A stretch of 64,000 bases of DNA from Nothopassalora personata (Eukaryota > Ascomycota > Dothideomycetes > Mycosphaerellales > Mycosphaerellaceae): assembly GCA_033816765.1 (NCBI GenBank), contig CM066293.1, positions 3,968,001 through 4,032,000 of the forward strand, written 5' to 3'. A program made the position numbers and the translations under genes. Under the pieces are notes generated by a model. The model did no database searches. It saw nothing but the letters and a program-made list of their open reading frames with translations, and had not been told where the DNA came from. This document shows positions 31,934-41,837 of the stretch, in pieces (within the stretch, counting starts at the first letter, position 1; every line of letters begins with the position of its first letter).

Positions 31934-32439
31934 GTTGTTTGTTATCGAATGCAATTCGGCTTCGAGAAGCGCAAAGCAAGAAGAGATCAAGACTTGACAG
32001 GGACAACAATCATAGTAATATAGTAATCATCAAGAGAATAGCCTACAGCAATAAGCGGTCATCCCGGCCGAGGGCTCAGGTGAGGAGGAGGAGCTATCGG
32101 ATGTCGGCTGTTGAAGGCGGACAGAACTACGCCAATAAGTCGTGCGAGCATTTCCAGGAGATACAAATTATACAACAATTACGTTGTTCTTTGCCCATTG
32201 CGCAGTCGCCTCGATGGACAGATCTGTGTCAATATTGGATACGACACGTTCGACGATGAGGAATCTCGTTATCTCTCCACTGTTCAGAGCAGAGCCACAT
32301 TTGGAGGGTGGTGAGCATTTGCGCCGGAGCGGCAAAACCTGTCTCCGTTGTGTCTGATCTGCTGTACATCGACCTTGCTTCCCTCTCTTCTTACCATCCA
32401 TAGACGTCTGATCTGCTGACATTATATGAGACGCTAACT

Positions 32440-33460
32440 TGTCCATTGACGACCAGAAAACAAAACATACCCTGCCGAATAGACTGTCTCTGCTGAGGAA
32501 TCCGAGCATCATGGGCGTTAGCATGACTATCGACGACACCCAGGCAAACAGTACGCTGCGAACTGTCGCATATCCAGATCGCAACAACGAGAATATCACC
32601 CCGCTGCTTGATATGTTCGCTGTTGCGGGACACTGCAAGTACACCGGAGACATGGGCAGCAACCATGATCTGGATCAGGGTCCATGGGCCGTCGAATGCT
32701 TGTTAGAGCTCTGCATTCGAATCAAACTGCGTCAGTGCACAACGGCACTGTGTATGAGTACGCACCGGAGCCTCCATGCACCCTTCAACGTTGGTCCGGG
32801 TAGTCGTATCGTTGGTCCAGAATCTGGCAAAGGGCCCGTATCAGTTGTTTATTCTCAATCCCAGGATCGGCAAAACTACACACTATTGGTAAGTGACTTT
32901 GTCAAAGGTGGATAGAAAAGACAGACTGACCATTCTATTCCCAGCTGAGGACATCATGAAAGCTCTGTGCTTCTACCTCAACCATCTCTTCACCGGCTCT
33001 GTCAAGCAGTTCAACTCTGCTAGCCCACATGCAAATTGGCCAGACGACCTCACGCAAGCCATGTTCGCCTGAACGAATGGAACGCAAGGCTCCCTCGGTG
33101 GTCTCTTCAGCCACGTCGCCTTGTCCATGACTCTCAACATGCATACGCGGCCTGAGCTGCAGCCCGTGGAAGGCAGTGCCCCTCATCAACAAGCAATTGT
33201 GAAGATTACGTTAGGCTGAATGTGGATGCCGGTCGGTGTTGTGTGTTTAGCACTACTACTCCTCATCGCACTTGCGGTGTAAACCAGGATGGCGGGCATT
33301 GAGACGTACAAGACGAGCAGTCTTGCGACTCTTTTCGCGATGCAGGGCTGCAGCCGATTGGACAGCTCGAACAGGTCGCCGAGCGATGCCATTACCGACT
33401 TGGTGCTGATGCGAATGGGCAGGCCGTGCTGCGTCAAGTGCGCTGAGATGTCGAATGACA
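32440..33460 (+). pseudogene. Decayed DUF3176-like membrane protein gene
   Basis: Plus-strand fragments occur in order but in different frames and with stops. VECLLELCIRI is a Cys-containing extracellular motif, followed by SVHNGTVYEYAP. Then 32,957-33,290 carries MKALCFYLNHLFTGSVKQFN, GTQGSLGGLFSHVALSMTLNMHTR and the membrane helix MWMPVGVVCLALLLLIALAV, broken by TGA/TAA codons, followed by YKTSSLATLFAMQG. The order (extracellular Cys motif, helix after a basic/aromatic segment, then short cytosolic W/YKTSxL) is typical of the large fungal DUF3176 membrane family, whose function is unknown. The N-terminal half is not recognisable. The assignment is tentative. Confidence 0.4.
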
Positions 33461-33479
33461 ACTACCAGGCTGCAGCGCG

Positions 33480-35231
33480 TCATTTCATGTCCGACCGTCG
33501 AAACGGGATTCCACGTCGTGAGACCGACTTTGTGCGCTGTTGTGTCTCCTCAGCTGCACTAATCACGGTATCGAGCACAGTATCCGCAATGAAGTCCACA
33601 GTATTGTACATCACTTCCGATATCAGCGGCGGAGGCGTCGTTCGAGCTCTGCCATGAATCGTGAGATCCAGAAAGTACAATTTGCGAGGCATGTCGGCCT
33701 TGACCTCAACATCTATGTGCACGAAATGATCACCAGCTTCGATTGTTGTTCCAGAAGGATAAAGCTGAAGGCCGGCTTCGGCCTCTGTCAGATTCGAGAC
33801 CTGGCGAAACCCAGCCAGTGCGGTGAACCCGACTTCGAGATCCGTCCTACTTCCCAGCAGAATGGAGAGCCAGGCACTATCTGACTTTCGCTGGAGGTAC
33901 AAGATAGCAGCAAGCTTCCCAGCTCGTTTGATCACCTGGAAAGCACTTGCCTGAGACGCCGCCAGCCAAGCTTGCAAGAGAGGCCTCGGGGCGATATGCT
34001 GTTCTGTCAAAGGACAACACGCAACTCGATCCAACACGTACTCGTCCTGGGGTGTCATCAACCTCCTCGGCATCATAAAGTGATATGGCGTGAGGGCTAT
34101 GTGGTCCTGAGCGATAGCCTTCTGACGAACGTACACGGTGCTGGGATATCCTGATCGGGTGGTCATGCCTCTAACTTCGTGGCATCGGATCCGTGTATAC
34201 TGCTTGACGCCAGTGTCGAGCTTCCGTAAGATGATCACGACGAATCCATGGTAGCCTTGAATTTGAGACGGTACCGGGACGTTGAGCGCAGCATAGAAGG
34301 TGTTCTCTCCCAGTCCAGCCTCGCGAGGTGTAGGCTCCAGGTGGAAGTTGATACGAAGTCCTCGGTTACTTGGTTGGAAAGGTTCTGCATCTTCCCAGTC
34401 GTTATAGCCGACAAAATTGCCCGCGTTTGCAAAGACGTGCGGGTCGTCGGCGAGCAGTCCATGATAGGGCCCCATTTTGGCATCTGGATGGCAGGTCCAC
34501 GTGAAGATGGTGTGATCATTGGAATCTTTCATGATTTGCTCCTGCAGTCGATGGAAGGCGTTCTTCCCGCCTTCGCCGTACAACATGGGCATGTTGACGC
34601 CGAAGATGCCCATCAAGCAATACGCCATATCTTCATCTCGGGTCGTCTTGCGGCCTGCTGCCCAGGACATGCGCTGGGCGACAGAAACGGATAAGACTGG
34701 TGCGGTCCCAAGCAGGATATCGACGCCGACTTTCGTACGTTCTGATATGGCATTGTAGATTGTCGGGGACTTCTTGCTGCCGATACTGGTCCAATGCCGG
34801 TCGAAGAATTTCACGTCTTTCGGCGCTATAAGCTCTTGGAGTGTCCAGCCTCTCGTAAACCAGTTGGACTGTACGATTTCGCTAACCGAGCAGAAGGCCT
34901 TGTCTTGAAGGTATACGAAACAGGTGTCGGCTTCCTCATACCAGGTGTACATCGTATTAATGGCCTCACTTAGCTCCGCGGAGCTTGTCTTGTCTATGCA
35001 GCAAGTATCCACCCATATCCACTCATACGAAGGCCTCGCCTGCTGCACAGCTCCATCGAGCTTTGGGTATGCCTTCTTGGAGGCCGCGGTGCCGTTGAGA
35101 ATATCGTGGTACAAGACCTCCTCGTCCGGGACGGTGCTCCATGTGTGAGACAAAATAGCGTAGGAAGGAGTCTTGCCGTCTCGATCAGGAAACGTTCTGA
35201 ATTCCAGCTTGCTTGTGTTAAGCAAACGCAT
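33480..35231 (-). CDS. HET-domain (heterokaryon incompatibility) protein
   Basis: Intronless 583-residue frame. The N-terminus MRLLNTSKLEF is followed by the HET core: YAILSHTW at residues 24-31, WVDTCCIDKTSSAELSEAINTMYTWYEEADTCFVYL at 73-108 and GWTLQELIAP at 128-137, then MSWAAGRKTTRDEDMAYCLMGIFGVNMPMLYGEG. These are the three blocks of the family. HET domains are fungal TIR-related modules that trigger cell death on non-self fusion or other recognition. The C-terminal 330 residues show no NACHT, WD or ankyrin repeats, so this is the short architecture with an unknown C-terminal region. The sequence is undamaged although pseudogenes flank it on one side. Target and partner are unknown. Confidence 0.9.
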   Translation of the reverse strand: MRLLNTSKLEFRTFPDRDGKTPSYAILSHTWSTVPDEEVLYHDILNGTAASKKAYPKLDGAVQQARPSYEWIWVDTCCIDKTSSAELSEAINTMYTWYEEADTCFVYLQDKAFCSVSEIVQSNWFTRGWTLQELIAPKDVKFFDRHWTSIGSKKSPTIYNAISERTKVGVDILLGTAPVLSVSVAQRMSWAAGRKTTRDEDMAYCLMGIFGVNMPMLYGEGGKNAFHRLQEQIMKDSNDHTIFTWTCHPDAKMGPYHGLLADDPHVFANAGNFVGYNDWEDAEPFQPSNRGLRINFHLEPTPREAGLGENTFYAALNVPVPSQIQGYHGFVVIILRKLDTGVKQYTRIRCHEVRGMTTRSGYPSTVYVRQKAIAQDHIALTPYHFMMPRRLMTPQDEYVLDRVACCPLTEQHIAPRPLLQAWLAASQASAFQVIKRAGKLAAILYLQRKSDSAWLSILLGSRTDLEVGFTALAGFRQVSNLTEAEAGLQLYPSGTTIEAGDHFVHIDVEVKADMPRKLYFLDLTIHGRARTTPPPLISEVMYNTVDFIADTVLDTVISAAEETQQRTKSVSRRGIPFRRSDMK

Positions 35232-35794
35232 CGTGTACCGTGGAACAGGTACTCTATGTAGGAGAGTTGAGGACGCTCTCTGCGCATACGTAGGAATTTT
35301 ATTGTAGCTGGTGGGGTCACTGCCACACGGGAGAACGTCTATTCCGGGTAGGAAATGCGCAGCTGTCGTGTACCCTCGGTAGTAGCCCCCAAGCGATATA
35401 TATTGGAAGGTATCTGCACGTGTGCTGGGGTTGTTGCAATGTCCTCCAATTAGAGAGGCTGCGGCTGAGCTTGAAACGGGAACGACTCACTTCGCTTATC
35501 GTTTATAGCGCTTAGGTGCCTGTCGTCTTACCGGGACAGGAAGAGTTGGTGTGCCTCTATGAATTGCAGATCGTGCGGCTGAGGCACAGTGGAGGGGTAG
35601 TGCCCCAGCAGGACATGATAGAAAGGCGAGGAGGATCCAGGTGTTGGTGCGCGAAGTATTCTCCAACTTTGGATTCCAAAGCGCCCAAGTCCAGAGCCCG
35701 GTTAGAAACAGATCCAGAAATCAAGTCGATTGTGTGCCCTGATCAATACCTTCAAATCGAATTGTCCAACGTCAACACACGCCCAACTTTGGAA
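35232..35794. promoter_or_regulatory. Divergent promoter region between HET and LITAF genes
   Basis: About 560 bp separating divergent starts. An upstream in-frame ATG at 35,516 would extend the LITAF protein by 93 residues, but the added sequence is not family-like. No other feature is seen. Confidence 0.4.
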
Positions 35795-36475
35795 ATGTCG
35801 GACACAATGGAGTCTCCAGCACCGCCATACAGCCCTCAGACCATCGGCCAAGAGCCAAAGCCAGCGCATTACCAATCAAGCAGCACCATCCCAACGATCA
35901 ACACTTCAAATTTCTCGACACAACCGGGCCCACAGATGGTAATGGTCGAGAACAAGCCAGCACCAGCACCACCTTCAACCACACCTCTGAATCTTTTGCG
36001 AGAGCGTCCAGGGGATGTATGGTGTCCAACGAAGGGCGCAATCGTGCAAACCCGAGCTGAAAGCAAGGATTCCGATAAGACTTGGTATATTGTGATATCA
36101 AGGGCTGAAATTTGAGGGAATGCTGACGACCCTTCCAGGTTCGCCGTCATCGGAATTTGCCTGATCTGTCCTTGTGTGGCTTGCTTTCCTCGTAGGTAGA
36201 TTAAAGGGTGCCATGCATCTTCTCATCTCTTGAACATCTGCTGACTTCGTACTCTTTTAGTCAAGGGCTGCTGTGGAGACGGCATGCTGCAGGACTGGGA
36301 CCATTATTGTAGCGGCTGTGGCAAGCACATTGCCCACCGGCCTTACAACAAGGAACAGCAGATAGTTGCGCCCGACCACGACTCCCCCGCCAGCCAGCAA
36401 GCACAGCAGCAGATGGGGTACCAGCAGCCACAGTACACGAGCCAGCAGCAACAACCGCAGTACACTGGGCATTAA
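35795..36475 (+). CDS. LITAF-domain membrane-associated zinc protein
   Basis: Three exons (35795-36084, 36139-36191 and 36261-36475; introns 54 and 69 bp), 185 residues in frame. The N-terminal 70 residues are Pro/Ser-rich with PPY-type motifs (APPYSPQ). The LITAF core follows: VWCPTKGAIVQT, a hydrophobic segment FAVIGICLICPCVACFP, and the second knuckle DWDHYCSGCGKHIAHR. The first knuckle reads CPTK, so its second Cys is absent or displaced. The C-terminus is Gln-rich with a QQPQYT repeat. LITAF proteins sit monotopically on endosomal or plasma membranes and recruit sorting machinery. Splicing through two introns is required to assemble the domain, which strongly supports the model. Confidence 0.8.
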
Positions 36476-36735
36476 AAGTCAAACTGCGAGGTTTAGCATT
36501 GGTCGTTAGGCAAGGGTGTGCCATGAGGCCATAAGAGACCATAAGCTGCGCATTTCCCGACGACTGCGTGTACGAGGTACCAGGAGCAAGGCCCAGCGTT
36601 CGCACGACATCGTTGGACGTCCAACTGCGAGGAAGAGGTGAAGTGCCAGTAGCATTTCCATCAAGGTTGCCGCGGAATGCCAGACCCAGCATATATATGG
36701 CCCAGAAGGCCAGACATGATACCCAAATTTGACAG
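36476..36735. other. Convergent spacer
   Basis: 260 bp between the stop codons of the LITAF gene and the minus-strand membrane protein gene. An open minus-strand frame spans it but is not family-like. Confidence 0.4.
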
Positions 36736-37248
36736 CTAGACAAACGGTGCATCAATGGTGTATCCGAGCCGTATCGTAGCAGCCAGAAAACATGCAAATG
36801 CTGGTATGTCCGACACGAATGTCCTCAGTCTATGCATGTCAAGCCATTCTGCCACACTCTCAACCTTTCTCTCCCTCTCGGTCTTCTCGGCACTCTTCAT
36901 CCGTCCGAGTAGGCGCATGGCTGTATTCCCAAAGGCAAAATGCACCAGCGAGAACGCACTTCCGACCAGATACCATGTCGCTGCCTCAATCGCAGGACCT
37001 TGCCATTCTGCCAGGGTTGGATGTCGAAGTATCGATGAGGCATTTCCCGGGCGTAGAGCGAGATGCATAGCGAGGCCAGAGATGATCGGTAGCGGTAGGC
37101 ATATGAGTGCTTGCCACAACCCTCGCGACTGCCATCTCGAGGCCCAGCCTGGGAGGACTGATGAAGTAAGTACTGGTAATTCCGGGTCCCCCCCATGTGC
37201 TGAGCCAGCAGCTGTGACGCGCGTCTCGCGGCTGGTCTGTTCTTTCAA
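36736..37248 (-). CDS. Small integral membrane protein of unknown function
   Basis: Single 170-residue frame. Three hydrophobic helices at about 45-65, 88-108 and 143-163 are separated by a short Pro/Asn-rich loop and by a charged segment (MKSAEKTERERKVESVAEW). The N-terminal 40 residues are soluble. No family is recognised. The in-frame, well-spaced helices and Lys/Arg-rich loop argue for a real protein; an unannotated 3' exon is possible because a further hydrophobic frame lies just downstream (36,730-36,640). Confidence 0.6.
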   Translation of the reverse strand: MKEQTSRETRVTAAGSAHGGDPELPVLTSSVLPGWASRWQSRGLWQALICLPLPIISGLAMHLALRPGNASSILRHPTLAEWQGPAIEAATWYLVGSAFSLVHFAFGNTAMRLLGRMKSAEKTERERKVESVAEWLDMHRLRTFVSDIPAFACFLAATIRLGYTIDAPFV

Positions 37249-37771
37249 GGCGTGTATAAGTATCGTTCTGAGCAGCTACTAGTAGTCTTTGCGAAATCAA
37301 AGTATCAACATCTGCTGTCTCCTTTGATGGCCAGAGCGTCGTTGTACCTAGACCTCGACACGAAAAAGAAGCTCTTCCAAAACAAACACCTCGGTCCTTG
37401 GCACACACAACCTCTCGCGCCCGGCATCCATATCACGTGTTGCTTGCGTAGGACAGTGCGGATGCTGACCTTATCACCATAAATTACAAGAGATGTTGGA
37501 GATGGTGAAGGCACTCCCGAGCCGCGTCCAAATGAATGTCCTAGGACACCCTGCAATATGAGTGGCCTGAAGATCACTTCCATCATTTCTAAAGCAGCGG
37601 CAACGCCACCACACTATGCTATGGCCCCCCCCCCGCTCCTCGAGTCGACTTGGAGGGCGGGCGGTCTTCTGTTTCCTTGTGACCGCTGTTGGGCTGTATG
37701 GTGAGTTCCACTGCTGTTAAAACATGTTCAGGCGTGAGAGCAGCTGCTGACTTGGATGTAACATTGCAGCG
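37249..37771. other. Intergenic, divergent promoter region
   Basis: Separates the minus-strand membrane protein from the PI-PLC-like gene. It contains a poly-C run at about 37,624-37,634. No gene seen. Confidence 0.4.
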
Positions 37772-38991
37772 ATGAAGATGCAGTCGTTGTTTCCCGTTGT
37801 GGCGAGCTGTATGTTCTTGTGTCTGCATGAACCACACGACCAACATGTTGACTGACACGTCTAGATGCCTTCGTCTCACAAGCATTCGCCTGGCCTGGCA
37901 GCAACAGCCACAACCATGGCAAAGGTGGCGAGCTTCGCATGAACCAGATCCAAGTCGTCGGCACCCACAATAGCTACCATCGCGAGATCAATCAGACAAC
38001 TGAGCGCAAAGTCTTTGAGCAATACATCCCTTCACCGGAGAACTATTACTACTCTCACTCCAAGTGGACAGACCAGCTCGACCGTCAGCAAGTCCGCTCG
38101 TTTGAGATAGACCTCCATTCCGACACAGTAGGAGGCCTCTACAGCTTCCCCCTGATCTGGAAGTTGTCCAACCTCACAAATGAAACAGCACCATGGCAGG
38201 ATCCTAATATGTCGAAGCCGGGCTTGAAAGTCTTTCACATCACTGACGTGGACACGAATTCCATCTGCCATACTTTTGTGGAATGCCTTACTCAACTCAA
38301 GACCTGGAGCGACAAGCATCCAAACCACCTTCCGCTGACCTTCGATCTCGAGCTCAAGAACGATGCCATGGCATGCCCTCTCGGCGGCGTCTGCGCAGAG
38401 GAAGCGAAGAACTGGACTCTGGCTCAGATGCTCACTGTCGACAAGGAAATCCAACAGGTGCTCCCGAGAAACAAGTTGATCGTCCCCGATGACATCCGCA
38501 AACCAGGCCTTACGTTGGAGCAAAGCGTCCTGCAGTACGGATGGCCGAAACTAAAGGACGCCCGAGGAAAGTTCATGTTCTACTTTGACAACGACATAAC
38601 GACACCCTACCGCTCCCTCTACCGCTCCGACGGGCACGAATCCCTGCAAAACCGCACCGTCTTCACCAACGCCGTCGAAGGCGAAGCGGATGCTGCATTT
38701 TTGAAACGTAACAATCCCGACGTCATGGAGATCCAGCGCCTGGTGAAGAAAGGATACTTTGTGAGGACCAGAGCCGATGAACCTATTGTAACGATCCTGG
38801 CGAGGAACACGACGATGAGGGATTCGGCGTTCGAGAGTGCTGCGCAGGTGGTTAGTACGGATTTCCCGGCGTATGGGATGAGTGCAAGGTGGGATTGGGA
38901 TTATGCTGTCAAGTTGCATGGTGGAAAGGTTGCGCGGTGTAACCCTGCTAGTGCGCCGAAGTGGTGTAGGGATGCGACGTTGCACGAGTGA
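37772..38991 (+). CDS. Secreted PI-PLC-like phosphodiesterase (Ca2+-dependent phosphoinositide PLC family)
   Basis: Two exons (37772-37808 and 37865-38991; 56-bp intron), 387 residues. A signal peptide is formed across the intron (MKMQSLFPVVAS|YAFVSQAFA). The TIM-barrel catalytic signatures are seen: VVGTHNSYH (His47) and VRSFEIDLHSD (E93, D95), then FHITDVD and LPLTFDLELKND. The order matches fungal Ca2+-dependent phosphoinositide phospholipase C-like proteins, which act outside the cytosol. Several N-glycosylation sequons (NLT, NET, NRT, NTT) fit secretion. The in-frame ATG at 37,939 would drop the signal peptide, so the upstream exon is preferred. Substrate (phosphoinositide, GPI or other phosphodiester) is inferred from family only. 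Confidence 0.85.
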
Positions 38992-39394
38992 AGAGAGTCA
39001 TTGTAGTATGAGATATTGAGGATGGAAATGTCGTATGGGACGGTATGGACTAGTTCTAGTAGATGAGTTGTCTGTGACGTGGCGGTGTCTGCCAACAATG
39101 AGATCCATCGATGTTAAAGACTCCTACCATCGTCAACCATGGGACGAAACCCATGAAGACACCGATTCGTGGAGCCGTCCCAACCCATTTCCTGTTCCTG
39201 TCTCGAAAAAGGGCAATCGCCGGAGACCGAGTCATCCCCACCAACAAATCATCCCCACCAACACACATCATCTTCCACTTCCTAGTTCTTCTACCCCTCC
39301 ATGATACACTCTTGCACATTCTTTTGACGACTCATTCACTTGAGCTCTGAGCTCGTCTAACACTCACACACACACACACACACACACACACATC
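38992..39394. promoter_or_regulatory. Aspartate kinase promoter with (CA)n tract
   Basis: 400 bp with no gene. A (CA)n microsatellite at about 39,363-39,392 ends two bases before the ATG at 39,395 and is probably in the 5' leader. Confidence 0.5.
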
Positions 39395-41158
39395 ATGGAA
39401 TTCCCCCTCATACGAGCCGAACGACCTCCCATCGACGCCACAAATTTCATAAATGGCATCCTCGGCGACCGAAGACCGCACGTGCCGGAGAAGAATGTCC
39501 CCGGGGGAAGCAATTGGGTCGTGCAGAAGTTTGGCGGTACGAGTGTGGGCAAATTTGCGGTGAAGATTGCGGAGGAGGTTGTGAAGTAAGTGAAACAATA
39601 CGCCTTTGTAGGAGGATGAGAGGGCATATCGTGGTGGGATTGGGGATTGGGGATGATTGAAAGGACATCTGGACGTGACTGACAGGTATGATGATATAGA
39701 GCAAGCCTCGATCCCAAAGCTGGGGCCGACGAGCGGATTGCGATTGTGTGCTCTGCGCGGAGTACTTCCACCAAAAGCGAGGGGACGACGAATCGACTGG
39801 TGCGAGCTGCGCATTTTGCCGAGGACAAAGGATCAGGGCAGTTTCATGGGATTGTGGAAACGATACGAGTAGACCATATCAAGGCGGGGAAAGAGGCGTG
39901 CAAAGTATGGGGGGAACACAGCAGTAATAAGATCCTCGAGGCGTACGACGCGGAGGTGAACAGAGAATGCCAGCTTCTCGTCAAGATTCTGGAGAGCGCG
40001 CAGTTTCTGGGAGACGTGACAGATCGCACGAACGATATGATCATCTCGGTTGGAGAGAAGTTAAGCTGTCTATACATGACTGCACTCCTGCAGAGTCGTG
40101 GTGTGCCCGCGGCGTATGTGGATCTGAGCAACATCATCTCGTTCGAGATCGCAAAGAAGGTGGATGAGGCGTTCTACAAGCATGTGGGAAAAGCCATTGC
40201 GGCATACATCCACAAGCTGGGACCGGACACGGTACCTGTCATTACAGGATACTTTGGAAACGTGCCAGGAGGCCTGCTGAATTCCATTGGCAGAGGATAC
40301 ACAGACCTCTGCGCGGCATTGACAGCTGTAGGCCTCGGAGCACAGGAACTGCAGATCTGGAAGGAAGTGGATGGCATCTTCACAGCAGACCCTCGCAAAG
40401 TCGCCAATGCGCGGCTGCTGGACTCTGTCACGCCCAGCGAAGCATCAGAGCTGACATTCTATGGATCGGAAGTCATCCACCCCTTCACCATGGACCAAGT
40501 TGTTCAGGCGTCGATTCCGATCCGCATTAAGAACGTCATGAACCCCAAGAACAAAGGCACCATTGTCCTGCCTGACCCCGAGGACGAGCTGAGAGTACGA
40601 CGACCGGGCCTCTTCCGCGGACGTTCATCATCGAACCTTCTCAACCAGGAGAAAGCTCGACGCCCTACGGCCGTGACTACGAAGCGCGGCATTACAGTGC
40701 TTAACGTGCACTCGAAGAAGCGCACGCGGGCCCATGGCTTCCTGATGTCCATCTTTCAGATTCTGGATAAGAATGGCCTATCTGTTGATCTCATCTCTTC
40801 GTCGGAGGTGCACGTCTCCATGGCGCTTCACAGCGAAATTGCACTCCTTTCCGGCCACAGCGAGGAGGAGATGAAGATTGAATCCGACGCCTTGCAAGCC
40901 GCGGTCGATGCGCTCAGTGTCTGGGGAGACGTGGACCTCGTCCCAGGCATGGCGATCATCTCACTCGTCGGACGACAGCTGAGGAGTATGGTCGGTATCT
41001 CAGGACGCTTCTTCAGCACGCTGGGAGATCATGGCATCAATATCGAGATGATAAGTCAAGGTGCCAGTGAGATCAACATCAGCTGTGTCATTGAAGAGGC
41101 GAATGCGGATCGAGCTTTGAATGTGGTACATACGAATCTTTTTACATTTTTGGAATGA
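39395..41158 (+). CDS. HOM3: Aspartate kinase
   Basis: Two exons (39395-39585 and 39700-41158; 114-bp intron with GTAAGT donor), 549 residues. The kinase signature KFGGTSVG lies at residues 45-52. VCSARS, RTNDMIISVGEKLS and GYFGNVPGG follow, then GRGYTDLCAALTAVGLGA and IWKEVDGIFTADPR. C-terminal tandem ACT domains include the segments VLNVHSKKR.RAHGFL and VGRQLRSMVGISGRFF. The enzyme phosphorylates L-aspartate at the first step toward threonine, methionine and (in this branch of fungi) homoserine. The ACT domains provide threonine feedback inhibition in yeast Hom3. Length and domain order are complete. A loop between the kinase and ACT regions (ELRVRRPGLFRGRSSSNLL) is a typical fungal insertion. 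Confidence 0.95.
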
Positions 41159-41837
41159 GCGGAGAGAGAGGTGGCATAGCGTTGGCGTTGGTGATACCAT
41201 AAACGGGTTTCGGCAGCGGGGATACCGCAGATATGACTGCACTGGGACCCATCTTAGAACAAGAGGCACAAAGAACAATTAGAGACATCCACAAAGTTGG
41301 CTGGTGTAGACAAGGCACGGAAGATTCCTGCCTTGACCACTCCTCCTGCTTGGTCGTTTTTCGCTGACAGAACTTAGTTTGATATATTCTCATGGCCTAG
41401 GTCATTTATATACTATGCTCGATCCAGCTTCGGCACAAGGAGCGGAAAGATCACCTGGGGCGTCGATGCTGGACAGACGTCTCCCTTTGAGAAGAGTCTT
41501 GTGTTGTCAGGGCGGAACAACTTCTGCGAGGAGGATTATCGATGATTCGATGCGGCGAGATCACGAAGATGCAATGTCGGGTGTAACAGAGAGGAATACA
41601 TCTGGAACGAGCTTTGCGATGATTTCTTGGCGACTGCATGCCCTTGTCTGAAGGTCAATGTTGAATGGCTGAACAGAAAGATGGATGTGGTGAACAACGT
41701 TGGTGAACACCATACATGAACGTCACGCTTCTCACTTTGGGTTCGGAGCGCGATGTGTTGCAAGACGAAGGCTGCGGTTTTGAAGACGAACACAAGAGCC
41801 ATTCGAACACTCACAGCAGTAACCGGTTCCCACAAAC
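41159..41837. other. Intergenic, no gene seen
   Basis: About 680 bp of normal composition between aspartate kinase and the pseudogene at 41,838. Small frames only. Confidence 0.5.

Noticed and set aside
32168..32662. Minus-strand hydrophobic frame of 164 codons
   Set aside because: Antisense of the DUF3176-like remnant on the plus strand, with no family match of its own.
36261..36797. Minus-strand 178-codon frame antisense to the LITAF gene
   Set aside because: It overlaps the well-supported LITAF exon 3 and its translation is low in conserved features.
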